NCBI RefSeq assembly: GCF_003946675.1
Contig: NZ_RHOT01000014.1
Span: 1-51,655, forward strand
Length of the DNA stretch: 51,655 nt
Source: Lapidilactobacillus gannanensis
GTDB lineage: Bacteria; Bacillota; Bacilli; Lactobacillales; Lactobacillaceae
Reading direction: 5' to 3'
Positions 1 through 9,766 of the stretch are shown in pieces; position 1 is the first letter of the stretch; the number at the start of each line of letters is the position of its first letter. The notes under the pieces were generated by a model that was not told where the DNA came from, ran no database searches, and saw nothing but the letters and a program-made list of their open reading frames with translations. The translations under genes and the position numbers were made by a program.

Positions 1-72
1 AGATAAATCAGTTTTTGCTAGGCCCAGAATAATATCTAATTTCTGTGCGGCCGTATATTTAGTTCTAGGCAT
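1..72 (-). mobile_element. IS transposase 5' fragment (IS3-like OrfA)
   Basis: Reading the minus strand from the ATG at 72-70 gives 24 residues starting MPRTKYTAAQKLDIILGLAK, which continue off the left edge. This resembles the N-terminal helix-turn-helix of IS3-group OrfA proteins, but the fragment is too short to name the element. An imperfect 20-bp inverted repeat (77-96 and 116-135; 17 of 20 positions pair) lies just upstream of the start codon. The outer arm is probably the terminal inverted repeat. The family call is inference; a mobile element at the edge is likely. Confidence 0.6.
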
Positions 73-76
73 AAAA

Positions 77-135
77 AGTCCCCTTAAAATTGACAAAGGA
101 ATTATATTATTTCAATTGTCAACCTTAAAGGGACT
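77..135. repeat. Imperfect inverted repeat at IS end
   Basis: The arms are 77-96 (starts AGTCCCCTT) and 116-135 (ends AAAGGGACT), with a 19-nt AT-rich spacer. They flank the region where the transposase promoter should lie. The outer arm reads inward as TAGTCCCTTTAAGGTTGACA. That is loosely similar to the IS end at the right edge of the window (TGGTCCGCGTCAAGTAGACA), so the two elements may be of one family but are not identical. Confidence 0.5.
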
Positions 136-177
136 ATAGCAATTAATCAAAATGGTGATACAGGTTTTGTCGTTAAT

Positions 178-945
178 TCAAAGTTCTTGGTGACGAATAG
201 CAATCGTTGAACCGACAATGATCACCACAATTAATCCCAAACTGGTGCCAATAATTGGTGCAAACTTGATTGTTGCCAGTGACTGCGTGGTTATTTGTTG
301 GGCAGTGCCCATGAAATCAAAGTATTTTAGCCAACTCCATTGGGTGGTCATCCCAATCAAAGAAACTAGCAGTGGCCACACAGCAATTGTGACTGCCGCA
401 ATCACCGTCGAGTGCGTCACAACTAACAATAATAAGCCAATCCCAAAAATCACATTAATAAAGAAAGCCACTGTTAAAATCATGATTGCCAAGTGGCCCA
501 GTAAAGTTGGTAATGGTTCTCCCCAAGCACGACCAACAATTCTGCCCGTGAGGAAAGCTGTTATATAAAAAATACCAACCAAGCCCAACAAATCCAAAAA
601 TAAAGTCAAAAACTTTGCCAAGACAAATTGCAGTCGTGAAATTCTTGAAATTAACGTATTTTTATAAGTGCTTTGAGAAAACTCATAGCCAATAACAATG
701 ACAAAAATACCTAAATAACCATATAATAAAACACTTGATGATAATGTGGCCGATTGTAACCCGCTTAAAACTGTCCACTTACTATTTTCTAAACGTTGTA
801 ATAAGTCAGTGCCATTGATCATAATACCGCCAACCGACCGTTGTGCAGTAATCGTAGCACTAAAAATAATTGTTAACAAAACAGTTAAATAACTTCCCCA
901 AGTATGCCGTTGGCGATAAAAATCAGCTCGAATTTGATTAATCAT
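178..945 (-). CDS. ABC-2 type permease of a peptide-antibiotic exporter
   Basis: This is a 255-residue membrane protein with about six hydrophobic segments, including one after a short cytoplasmic N-terminus (residues 20-35) and others near 70-90, 100-130, 145-175, 180-200 and 225-250. It matches the size and pattern of ABC-2 membrane subunits of bacitracin/lantibiotic exporters (BcrB or LanE/G type). Its ATG overlaps the stop of the upstream ATPase gene by one base (TAATG), so the two are translationally coupled and should form one transporter. Substrate is not determinable; a role in antimicrobial peptide immunity is inferred from the divergent two-component system. Confidence 0.8.
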   Translation of the reverse strand: MINQIRADFYRQRHTWGSYLTVLLTIIFSATITAQRSVGGIMINGTDLLQRLENSKWTVLSGLQSATLSSSVLLYGYLGIFVIVIGYEFSQSTYKNTLISRISRLQFVLAKFLTLFLDLLGLVGIFYITAFLTGRIVGRAWGEPLPTLLGHLAIMILTVAFFINVIFGIGLLLLVVTHSTVIAAVTIAVWPLLVSLIGMTTQWSWLKYFDFMGTAQQITTQSLATIKFAPIIGTSLGLIVVIIVGSTIAIRHQEL

Positions 946-1862
946 TATTTACCACCCTCCTTACGCAACAATGCGGTGTAATATTGTTCCAACGAACCAG
1001 TCCGCTGGTTGATGGCAGTCACGGCTACCCCACCACTAACTAATATTTGATTGATTTTAGCAGGATCAGCAGCAGTTGCTTGAACTAATAAATGCTGATC
1101 ATCAATGACTTGTAAAGCCGTATAAGCCGCTTGATCTAGGATACGGGCTGCTGAAGCAACCATTGGTGTCGTAATCAATACACCTGACTGATTTGCCTCA
1201 TCTAACGCTGCTTTTGTCAATTGTTGAATTAAATGGCCATGATGAATAAAACCAAATCGTGTCGAGACCTGATACAACTCAGTCAGAATATGACTAGAGA
1301 TCAGAATTGTCGTTTGACGCTCTTGATTTAATCGCTTTAACAACTGGCGAAATTCAATAATACCTGCCGGGTCCAAACCGTTAATTGGTTCATCCAAAAT
1401 TAAAAAATCAGGTTGCGGCAAAATTGCTAGGCCTAAACCTAACCGTTGTTTTTGACCTAGAGATAACCGACCTGCTCTAGTATTCGCCTTTTCAGCCAGT
1501 CCGACAAAAGCAAGCGTTTGGTCAATAAGTTGCGAACCACTTAACCCATGTTGAATGGCAAAAATCTTCAAATTTTCTGCAACAGTTAACTTTTTAAAGA
1601 AAGCTGGACTCTCAATTATTGCCCCAATACGACTGAGTGCTTGCTGATAATGGCTGCCAGTTTCGCCTAACAGGGTAATCTGCCCTTGCTGCAAAGGCGA
1701 GAGCTGCGTAATCAAACGCATCAAAGTAGTTTTACCGGCACCATTTTCACCAATCAAGCCAAAAATATCACCACGATTAATGGTGAGATCAATATCCGTT
1801 AAGGCCTGATAGTGACCAAATTTCTTGCTAACTTGTTTAATTTCTAAAACGGGAATTGTCAT
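945..1862 (-). CDS. ABC transporter ATP-binding protein, bacitracin/lantibiotic efflux type
   Basis: This 305-residue cytoplasmic ATPase has Walker A GENGAGKTTL near residues 38-47, signature LSLGQKQRLGL near 134-144 and Walker B FLILDEP near 154-160. A roughly 80-residue C-terminal extension is typical of BcrA/LanF-type efflux ATPases. It is the first gene of a two-gene minus-strand operon with the ABC-2 permease. It diverges from a damaged two-component system, the usual arrangement when such systems sense peptide antibiotics and induce the exporter. The start is supported by a good upstream Shine-Dalgarno (GGAGG about 8 nt before ATG). Confidence 0.88.
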   Translation of the reverse strand: MTIPVLEIKQVSKKFGHYQALTDIDLTINRGDIFGLIGENGAGKTTLMRLITQLSPLQQGQITLLGETGSHYQQALSRIGAIIESPAFFKKLTVAENLKIFAIQHGLSGSQLIDQTLAFVGLAEKANTRAGRLSLGQKQRLGLGLAILPQPDFLILDEPINGLDPAGIIEFRQLLKRLNQERQTTILISSHILTELYQVSTRFGFIHHGHLIQQLTKAALDEANQSGVLITTPMVASAARILDQAAYTALQVIDDQHLLVQATAADPAKINQILVSGGVAVTAINQRTGSLEQYYTALLRKEGGK

Positions 1863-1940
1863 TTGCTTACCTCCATCAGTTATTTAGTTTATTCTGTAAT
1901 CCTTAAATATCAGCATAAAACTTCCTTAATTAAACCTAAA

Positions 1941-1969
1941 TTGTTGTTCTGCTAGGCATCAGCTATACT
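1941..1969 (+). promoter_or_regulatory. Sigma-A promoter of the two-component system
   Basis: TTGTTG (1941-1946), a 17-bp spacer and TATACT (1964-1969) form a good vegetative promoter. A Shine-Dalgarno GGAGG follows at 1984-1988, ahead of the ATG at 1996. This placement makes the earlier in-frame ATG at 1969 an unlikely start, because it lies in the -10 element. Confidence 0.7.
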
Positions 1970-1995
1970 TGAATCAGAGATGCGGAGGCAAACAA

Positions 1996-2664
1996 ATGAC
2001 AAAGATTTTAATCATCGAGGACAATCACGATATTCAAGCGTTATTAAGTGAAGTACTGGCGCCCAACTATCAAGTCCTTGCAGCATTTGATGGTATCACT
2101 GGCTTAAAAATGGCGACTGAAGAACAAACGGATTTGATTATTCTTGACTTAATGCTGCCTAACCTAACTGGTGAGAGTGTGTTGAAAACCTTGCGCCGTT
2201 CTTCGACGGTACCGATCATTGTACTGACGGCTATTCAAGACAAGCAGAAAACAGTCGCTTTACTACGTGCTGGTGCAAATGATTACCTAACCAAACCATT
2301 TGACTTGGACGAATTAACTGCACGAATCGAAGTACAATTGCGCCAACAACAGCGACAACCAAGCAGTCATATCCTATCTTTCGCTGAAATAAAATTAGAT
2401 CTAACCACACATCAAGTCTGGGTCAACTAGCAACCATTAACACTACCTAAAAAAGAATTTTTAATCTTAGCCTTATTGCTACGACATCCCCATCAAGTCT
2501 TCGCTAAAGCACAGTTATACGAAACCGTCTGGGGTGATCAATACCAAAATGCTGAGAATACGCTCAATGTTCACCTCAGCAATTTACGTGTCAAAATCAA
2601 TGAATTAGCGACTGAACCACAATATATTATTTCAATTTGGGGGATTGGTGTTCATCTTATTTGA
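1996..2664 (+). pseudogene. OmpR-family response regulator interrupted by a nonsense codon
   Basis: The first 144 codons encode a receiver domain: acidic pocket ED near residues 8-9, phospho-acceptor Asp51 in LIILDLMLPN, conserved Thr78 and Lys100 in YLTKPFD. A TAG at 2428-2430 then stops translation just as the DNA-binding domain begins. The same frame continues without shift through a complete winged helix (VFAKAQLYETVWGD, NTLNVHLSNLRVKI) to a stop at 2662-2664, giving about 222 codons, the normal length for the family. A C-to-T change of CAG would explain the stop. As it stands the product is a receiver without an output domain. A sequencing error or readthrough cannot be excluded. The partner kinase and divergent exporter look intact. 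Confidence 0.85.
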
Positions 2665-2829
2665 TTTGCATTTGACGCAAGATACTGGATAACTATTTTA
2701 AAATCGCTTTGGCGCAGATTTCAATTGAAAATCCGTTAGGACCAGCATGATTAGTTATCAGCTATCCGCAAATTTGAAATCGTCCGATCACAAAAACGCT
2801 ACTTAGATGCTATTACGAGGAGACCAACA

Positions 2830-3741
2830 ATGACTGCAATATTGCTTTTTTTAGCGCTAACCAATTTAATTTTGCTGAGTTGCTTATTCATGATTGTAAT
2901 TGATTTAAACCGAATCATTTCTGATTTAAATTATATCAATCAACATCAAACTAATGCACTGGTCACAGCCAATACAAATCTGCCAATTATTCGGCAACTC
3001 ATCAAGCAGATCAATGCCAATCTGACTAAGCTACAAGTCACTGAACAAACCATTAATCAGCAAGAAAAAAAGATTCATCAATTATTAATGAATCTGATTC
3101 ATGACATCAAAATACCGTTAGCTGTTGCTATGGGCTATAGTCAGCTATTAGCGCGACAAACTGACAATCCTGATCAAACCACCATTAAACGAATCACCAG
3201 TAATTTAAAAGCGGTTAATTACTATCTCCATCATTTAACTGACTTTAATTTGATTCAAGCTCAAGCCGAAAAATTAAAAATTCAACCAACAAACCTGTCA
3301 CAATTACTGGAAGGCGAACTACTTAACTTTTATGATGAACTAACCACTAAGAAAATCACGGTCCAGCTAGAAATTGATGAAAACATTCAGCTCGCTACTG
3401 ATCAGGCCTTAATGAAACGAATCATTCAAAACTTAATCAGTAATTGGTTAAAATATGCTACCCAGACAGCTACAGTTCAGTTAAAAGAAGCTGATGACAG
3501 TCATGTCGCCTTAACGTTCAGCAATCAGACCAGCGCATCTATCACCAACATTGAACAGTTGACCAACCGTTTCTTCACGACTGACACTGCTCACACTTAT
3601 CAAAACACTGGCTTAGGCCTCAGTATTGTCCAATCCCTGACTACAGCTATTGGTGGCAAAATGAAACTAACGGCTGGTGATCATACTTTTCAGGTAAGCC
3701 TACTATTACGCAGAACTATGCCAGCAATGCGAACACTTTAA
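2830..3741 (+). CDS. Sensor histidine kinase, small bacitracin-sensor type
   Basis: A 303-residue kinase with one clear N-terminal transmembrane segment (residues 2-25), a helical linker, a DHp domain with H-box LIHDIKIPLA near residues 92-101, then an ATPase domain with N-box IIQNLISNWLKYA near 200-212 and G-box TGLGLSIVQSL near 260-270. The lack of a sizeable extracellular domain is typical of kinases that sense cell-envelope antibiotics together with an ABC transporter. RBS GAGGAG lies just before the ATG. The cognate regulator upstream is interrupted, so signal output is probably lost. The 165-bp gap to that regulator holds no other convincing gene. Confidence 0.85.
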   Translation: MTAILLFLALTNLILLSCLFMIVIDLNRIISDLNYINQHQTNALVTANTNLPIIRQLIKQINANLTKLQVTEQTINQQEKKIHQLLMNLIHDIKIPLAVAMGYSQLLARQTDNPDQTTIKRITSNLKAVNYYLHHLTDFNLIQAQAEKLKIQPTNLSQLLEGELLNFYDELTTKKITVQLEIDENIQLATDQALMKRIIQNLISNWLKYATQTATVQLKEADDSHVALTFSNQTSASITNIEQLTNRFFTTDTAHTYQNTGLGLSIVQSLTTAIGGKMKLTAGDHTFQVSLLLRRTMPAMRTL

Positions 3742-4113
3742 GAACCAAGAATATGACTACCGATCTCAAGTTCTGCCTAACCACCTTTGGTCACGTTCTG
3801 CTGATATCACTGCCATTTTTTCATTTTCAATACCTCACCTTAATTAAGTAAGCCTTTCAGTCACAAATTATTGACAAACAATCGATTTGTATTTATAGTG
3901 TCGTCAATAGTTAAACTCCATTTATGCAATAAGTATGCAATTAAGCTTAACTATTCAATCAGATTTACTTATTGATTAATGGTGCTTCTTTAATTATGAT
4001 AACTTAATTTTTCGCGATTATGGATAGCTTTAGTTGTTAATTATTTCTTGTCATTGAGTTAGAAATAATTATTCAATTATTGGCGTACCAATTGGTTAGA
4101 GGGGGAGATCAAA
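3742..4113 (+). other. Intergenic region with MFS promoter and inverted repeats
   Basis: No gene is visible. A consensus promoter TTGACA (3871-3876), 17-bp spacer, TATAGT (3894-3899) lies about 215 bp before the MFS start, implying a long leader. A perfect 9-bp inverted repeat AATAGTTAA (3906-3914) and TTAACTATT (3947-3955) sits just after the expected transcription start. The hexamer ATTGAC (3870-3875) is mirrored by GTCAAT at 3903-3908 around the promoter. These could be operator half-sites. The intact paralogue at 41.8 kb has a marR gene at this position, but I see no remnant of one here. Confidence 0.6.
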
Positions 4114-5516
4114 ATGGCTAATCAGAAAATATCCGCTAAACTTTATGGGGCAATTCTGGCTACAGGACTCATGTCGTTTTGCGGCGTTATTGTAGAAACT
4201 TCGATGAACGTGGCTTTTCCGACTTTAATGACTCAATTTAAGGTGAGCACCAATACCGTCCAATGGCTCACAACTATCTACTTATTGATGGTCGCGACGG
4301 TGGTCCCACTGTCGGCAAATTTAAAACGAGCTTTCAAAACTAGAAATGTATTTCTAACCGCAAACCTACTTTTTATCACCGGCGTGGTTTTAGATTTGAT
4401 TACACCGAATTTTTCTTTGTTGTTAATTGGACGCGTTATTCAAGGTTTAGGAACAGGGATTGCGCTTCCCTTAATGTTTAATATCATTCTGGAACAAGTA
4501 CCGCCACAACGAACTGGCTTCATGATTGGCGTTGGTACCTTGATCACTGCGATTGCCCCAGCAATTGGACCAACTTTTGGTGGCCTGGTTGTCGCTAATT
4601 TAAGCTGGCGTTATATTTTTGCATTTCTACCTATTTTAATTTTCTCATTGATTCTCGGCTTATTTACAATCAAGCAAACAACCCAGTTCAAGCGACTAAA
4701 TTTGATATCTGGAGTATCTTAACGACCGCTGTGATTTTTACTGGTTTGCTCTTTGGTTTGAATCAAATCGGTCAACAACCGTTCTGGAGTTGGCAAGTGG
4801 CTGGTGCATTAATTATCGGAATTGTGGCCCTAATCCTACTGATTATTCGCTCACAGCATTTAACTAATCCAATGATCAATTTTCAGGTTTTTCGGCAGCT
4901 TCAATTTAGTGGCTACCTGGGAGCATTTCTTATTATTCAGCTCATGACCTTGGGCCAATCATTTATCTTGCCGACCTATATTCAACTAGTTAATCAGCAA
5001 ACAGCGATTGTTGCTGGCCTGGCTGTTTTACCTGGTGCGGTTATCGCAGCCGCCTTATCGCCGATCAGTGGTCGTATTCTGGACAAATTCGGTGCGCGAC
5101 GGCCAATTCTAATCGGCATGAGTCTGATCGTACTTGCTTTATTAGTATTTGTTCTGACTTCGATGCAGTTAACCAGTACTCGAATCACCTTGATTGGCCT
5201 ACTTTATATGACCGGAATTGGTCTTGGCGCCGGTAACGTGATGACTAGTGCACTACAGTCCCTACCTAATGATTTACAAACCAATGGCAATGCGGTTTTA
5301 ACGACACTCCAACAATTTGCCGGTGCAGTTGGCACATCCTTAGTCTCAACAATTATTGGCCAAAGTCAGCTCGCTTACAGCAAAACTTCGCTTAACATCA
5401 GTACCGCAATTGGCACCCAGCGCGCCTTTGAAGCTTTGTTCATACTAGCAATAGTTGCCTTAGTGTTACTAATTATCGTCTTACGGCCCAAATCTAAGCA
5501 ACCGACTTCTAAATAA
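4114..5516 (+). pseudogene. DHA2-type MFS drug exporter, frameshifted
   Basis: Residues 1 to about 190 are in one frame (4114-4722) and the rest in another (open to 5516 and readable back to about 4683). The second frame reads TKFDIWSILTTAVIFTGLLF across the break. This aligns with the intact paralogue at 41847-43247, placing a one-base loss (or two-base gain) near 4670-4695. Motif A/C-like regions (PLSANLKR, RVIQGLGTGIALP, IAPAIGPTFGG) are preserved, and the full product would have about 14 helices. GAGGGGGAG at about 4098-4106 is a strong RBS. The first frame ends after about six helices, so it should not transport. Sequencing error is the alternative. Confidence 0.88.
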
Positions 5517-5529
5517 AAAATGCCAATAG

Positions 5530-5681
5530 CTGACAAAGTGGGCCTTAACGTAAAAAAGCAATCAATTCAGACGAATTGATTGCTTTTTTGGCGTTAAGCC
5601 GAACTGGCTGCCTTTGAAAACACATTTCAGCAGCTAAAGTTTGTTTTATTTTTTGGGAAAATAGACTTATGTCCCAGACTC
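5530..5681. repeat. R1 repeat copy A with bidirectional terminator hairpin
   Basis: This is a member of the dispersed R1 family in this window. The core hairpin has 17-nt perfect arms 5552-5568 and 5573-5589 (A-run, GCAATCAATTC, loop AGAC, mirrored, T-run). It is flanked by TTAACG / CGTTAAG and a long tail ending ATAGACTTATGTCCCAGACT, shared with copy E. It lies between the convergent MFS and GNAT genes and can terminate both. Confidence 0.8.
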
Positions 5682-5711
5682 TTTTTTGACATTAAGCAAG
5701 GTCCAACTGAT

Positions 5712-6904
5712 CTAGAAGTAATCCCATAACATTGGCTTTTCAGCGTAGTTGACACAATTCTGCAAAGCTTGTAAAACTGCTGACTCTGCCTGAATTTCAC
5801 CACGTTGCTGAAGCGTCGCTAAAGTACGGTAACCAAGAACAACCTTTGTCAATTGCCGAGTATCGATTCGTAAGTCAATCTCTGTCGCTTCAGTTGGCGT
5901 CAGTTTGCCACGACCATTGTTAACAGTTAATTGCCATAAGCCGGCATTAGCTGGATAGAAATCGTCCGCAATTGCCAAAATGATTGGCGTTGTTAAATCA
6001 GCAGTAAAATGCCATTCAGCAATTAAGCCCGCCCAATCAACGACACTTGCCATCATATACGGCTGAACTTTTGTAGTTAGTTGATAAGCCTCTGGCAGTA
6101 AATCATTTTGTACCGTTTGATTGCCACTAACATATAACAGTTCTTGATAACTGCTAACATGTTTGCCAGCAAACTGCAACAACCGCATTTGACTAGCTGG
6201 CGTCGTCGTCATTAATTCCACGATGGTAAAAGTCTCACCAGTCGTCCGCTCATAAAGCAAGTAACCATCCGCTTGATCAGCATCATCGTATGAAAAGGCG
6301 ACTTCAAATCTAGGATGTTTACTAAAACGATATTCTTGCCACCAAGTTGCACGAACAACGCCACCCTGCTGACTTTGATAACTCTTACCATACAAGTCAG
6401 CCATCAATGGTAGATCGGCTAAGAAACTTCCCCGTTCAACTCGTCCAGTGGTTACTTTAGGCAGACGTGGAAAATCACGACTAGCCAGTTCATACACGAC
6501 TTGATCAAAGACTTGTTCATAACCAAAGCGCCGATAGAATGTAAACGCGAACGGTGCCAAATAAGACAAATAAACACCATCTGCCGCCATTTGGGTATAA
6601 GCCGCACTCATCAACTGACTAATGGCACCCTGACCACCAAACTCTGGGTAAGTAGCCACATAACCAACAGCGCCCATTAGGAACTCTTGACCATGCCAAT
6701 TAACCGGGAGATTAGTCACCATTAAGCCACTCTTCACCTCGCCTTGATCATCTAACATCACATAAGTGTGACTATGACGACCAAGTTCAGTTAATTTTTC
6801 AGCCCGACCATCATTATTTACACGATCAAAAGCATAAAAGCAGAGCGCCAGGTATTCTTGCCACAATTGCTGATCTTGAACGGAAATTTCAACCACCTGG
6901 GTCA

Positions 6905-6905
<1 letters not shown>
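5712..6905 (-). CDS. GNAT N-acetyltransferase, Eis-like
   Basis: A 397-residue protein with the two-GNAT plus sterol-carrier-like C-terminal layout of the Eis family. The acetyl-CoA binding stretch is visible near residues 82-96 (VGYVATYPEFGGQGAISQL), followed by LAPFAFTFYRRFGYEQV, typical of the first GNAT fold. The C-terminus (about 290-397) resembles the SCP2-like domain. Known Eis proteins acetylate amines, including aminoglycosides; the substrate here is unknown. Its ATG overlaps the stop of the upstream GH1 gene by one base (TAATG), so it is translationally coupled to a 6-phospho-beta-glucosidase. It is the last gene of the minus-strand operon and ends at repeat R1-A. Confidence 0.8.
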
Positions 6906-8365
<1,460 letters not shown>

Positions 8366-8394
8366 TCAATATTTGCCTGATAATTAAAATAAAA

Positions 8395-8464
8395 CCACTA
8401 ACAACCAGTTCTTCATTCAATTACCCGAATTACTCAGGTCTGAAAAAATTTCTGAAGTTAGTGG
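8395..8464 (-). promoter_or_regulatory. Stem-loop with U-rich tail in the leader of the GH1 gene (candidate attenuator)
   Basis: On the minus strand CCACTAAC (8464-8457) pairs with GTTAGTGG (8402-8395), followed at once by TTTTATTTT, which is terminator-like. It lies inside the operon between DUF3284 and GH1, and no convincing promoter follows it. The 54-nt interior could form alternative pairs. It may set lower expression of the enzyme genes or be regulated; I see no match to the known LicT/BglG antiterminator sequence. Confidence 0.45.
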
Positions 8465-8476
8465 CAAAATTACAAA

Positions 8477-8890
8477 TTAATAAGATTCTTCAATTTGTGT
8501 TAACATTTTTTTGAAATTCCGACGACGCATCCAACCTAAAATCCAGCCGACTAGCAAATCATTCATTTGCTTCATCCAACCATCAGAAACAACACTTTCC
8601 TCATAAGTTAATTCAGTCTTGTTATCAGGTAAAGATTTCATGTCATAACTAACTTTAAAAGTACTTTTATTGGATTCAGTTTCGTAATGATAAGCTTCAT
8701 TTGGTATAAGTTTAGTAACAGTTAAACGTGCAGCGGTAGTTTTTGAAAAAGTCTTGACATAGGAATATCCTTCAAGATTTGCTTCATCAATTGATTCCTT
8801 AGTTTGACTACGAATATCGTAGAGCACTGAATCAATCACCTTACGATATAAATAACTTGATGGCACATTTAATGTTTTAATAATCTTCAT
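8477..8890 (-). CDS. DUF3284 family protein
   Basis: A 137-residue soluble protein starting MKIIKTLNVPSSYLYRKVID. The pattern (N-terminal strand, long helix, repeated beta strands such as AYHYETESNKSTFKVSYDM, then a C-terminal basic helix MRRRNFKKML) fits DUF3284, a START/SRPBCC-like family often found in cellobiose-type PTS loci of lactic acid bacteria. Biochemical function is unknown. Its ATG overlaps the upstream gene's TGA (ATGA), so it is translationally coupled to the small membrane protein. Family call is from recognition, not alignment. Confidence 0.75.
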   Translation of the reverse strand: MKIIKTLNVPSSYLYRKVIDSVLYDIRSQTKESIDEANLEGYSYVKTFSKTTAARLTVTKLIPNEAYHYETESNKSTFKVSYDMKSLPDNKTELTYEESVVSDGWMKQMNDLLVGWILGWMRRRNFKKMLTQIEESY

Positions 8891-9147
8891 TTCTTGGTCA
8901 CCTTTTCCTCGTCTGAGGCATTTGATCCAACATTCTTTGCCTCTTCAGCCAACTTCTTAGCCTTTTCAGCGGCCTCTTGTGCAAAGGCAGCCTTCTTATC
9001 TTTACGATAAAAATGATAACCAACGATTACAACTGTTAAACCTAACACCAATAATCCCGTGCGAATATCAGTAGCACCTGCACTAGCTGGGCTTGACATA
9101 ATTACGACAAAACCCAACGACATAATAAAGAGGCCACGACGACGCAT
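8887..9147 (-). CDS. Small membrane protein of the PTS locus, unknown function
   Basis: 86 residues from the ATG at 9147-9145, chosen because it overlaps the upstream stop (TAATG); the longer frame would overlap the upstream gene by 43 bases. There are two hydrophobic segments (about residues 6-22 and 27-45), then a strongly charged, alanine-rich helical tail with KKAAFAQEAAEKAKKLAEEA. I do not recognise a characterised family. Its tight coupling on both sides says it works with the DUF3284 protein and the 74-residue protein. Confidence 0.7.
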   Translation of the reverse strand: MRRRGLFIMSLGFVVIMSSPASAGATDIRTGLLVLGLTVVIVGYHFYRKDKKAAFAQEAAEKAKKLAEEAKNVGSNASDEEKVTKK

Positions 9148-9371
9148 TATTTTTCTACTCCGGCCTGGAAGTAAAGAACTGAGCCCCATGGTTCAGCTTT
9201 AATAACTGATTTAGCCAACTTAGCAGCTGCCTCAAGGTCATCCATATTAGTTTTGAAAACAAGTTTCATGCCTTTTTTGCTCTCTAATTCAAAGCTAACA
9301 CCGTTTTCACTGTAGTTGTTCAATAAATCGATAATTTGTTGTTGTTGAATTGGTGCATTTAAAAAAATCAT
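9147..9371 (-). CDS. Small 74-residue protein of the PTS locus, unknown function
   Basis: A soluble protein with an alternating strand-helix pattern (MIFLNAPIQQQQIIDLLNNY, then FELESKKGMKLVFKTNMDD, then a helix and a final strand SVLYFQAG). It is the first gene of the second transcription unit of the PTS locus, preceded by RBS GGAGA and a TATAAT -10 box at 9405-9410. The family is unnamed to my knowledge. The compact alpha/beta pattern might be a regulatory or ligand-binding fold, but this is a guess. Confidence 0.65.
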   Translation of the reverse strand: MIFLNAPIQQQQIIDLLNNYSENGVSFELESKKGMKLVFKTNMDDLEAAAKLAKSVIKAEPWGSVLYFQAGVEK

Positions 9372-9766
9372 GTGTAGTTCTCCTTTATTATTAAGTTTAC
9401 TTACATTATATAGGATAAGACATTAATGCCCTTAAAAGCAAGCTAATAGCCGTATTTACACGAAAAAGTCATAGTTTTTTAATAGTAAAATGACTGATGA
9501 AAATTATTATTTTTTCTCCAGTTAATTCTTTGATTAAAAAAATACAACCAACCCTCCTGTCAAGAATCCTATCAGAAATTTCAACATTTTATATAAGATA
9601 GTAATCCCATCAAAAATAGATAGATTTTGACAAAAGATTTCTAACTGATATAACTTTTCTAAACGTGATTATTCATAAACAACGCGAAAATTTTTCAGTT
9701 ACTCAAATATTTAAGTAATAAAAAAACTAGCCCCATTATGGAACTAGCTTTTTGGTTATATCAGTA
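9372..9766 (-). other. Intergenic region between the PTS IIC gene and the accessory genes
   Basis: AT-rich with no gene. Reading the minus strand, a terminator-like hairpin (AAGCTAGTTCC ... GGGGCTAG, about 9726-9756) followed by seven T residues lies just after the IIC stop. Near the other end, TATAAT at 9410-9405 precedes the 74-residue gene by about 34 nt; its -35 is poor (AAGGGC), so activation may be needed. The PTS permease genes and the accessory/hydrolase genes are therefore probably two transcription units. Confidence 0.55.

Noticed and set aside
218..568. 116-codon frame opposite the ABC permease
   Set aside because: It is antisense to a clear membrane protein and without RBS or recognisable features.
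1969..1995. ATG at 1969 as start of the response regulator
   Set aside because: It lies in the -10 box of the promoter; the ATG at 1996 has a good RBS and gives the normal receiver N-terminus.
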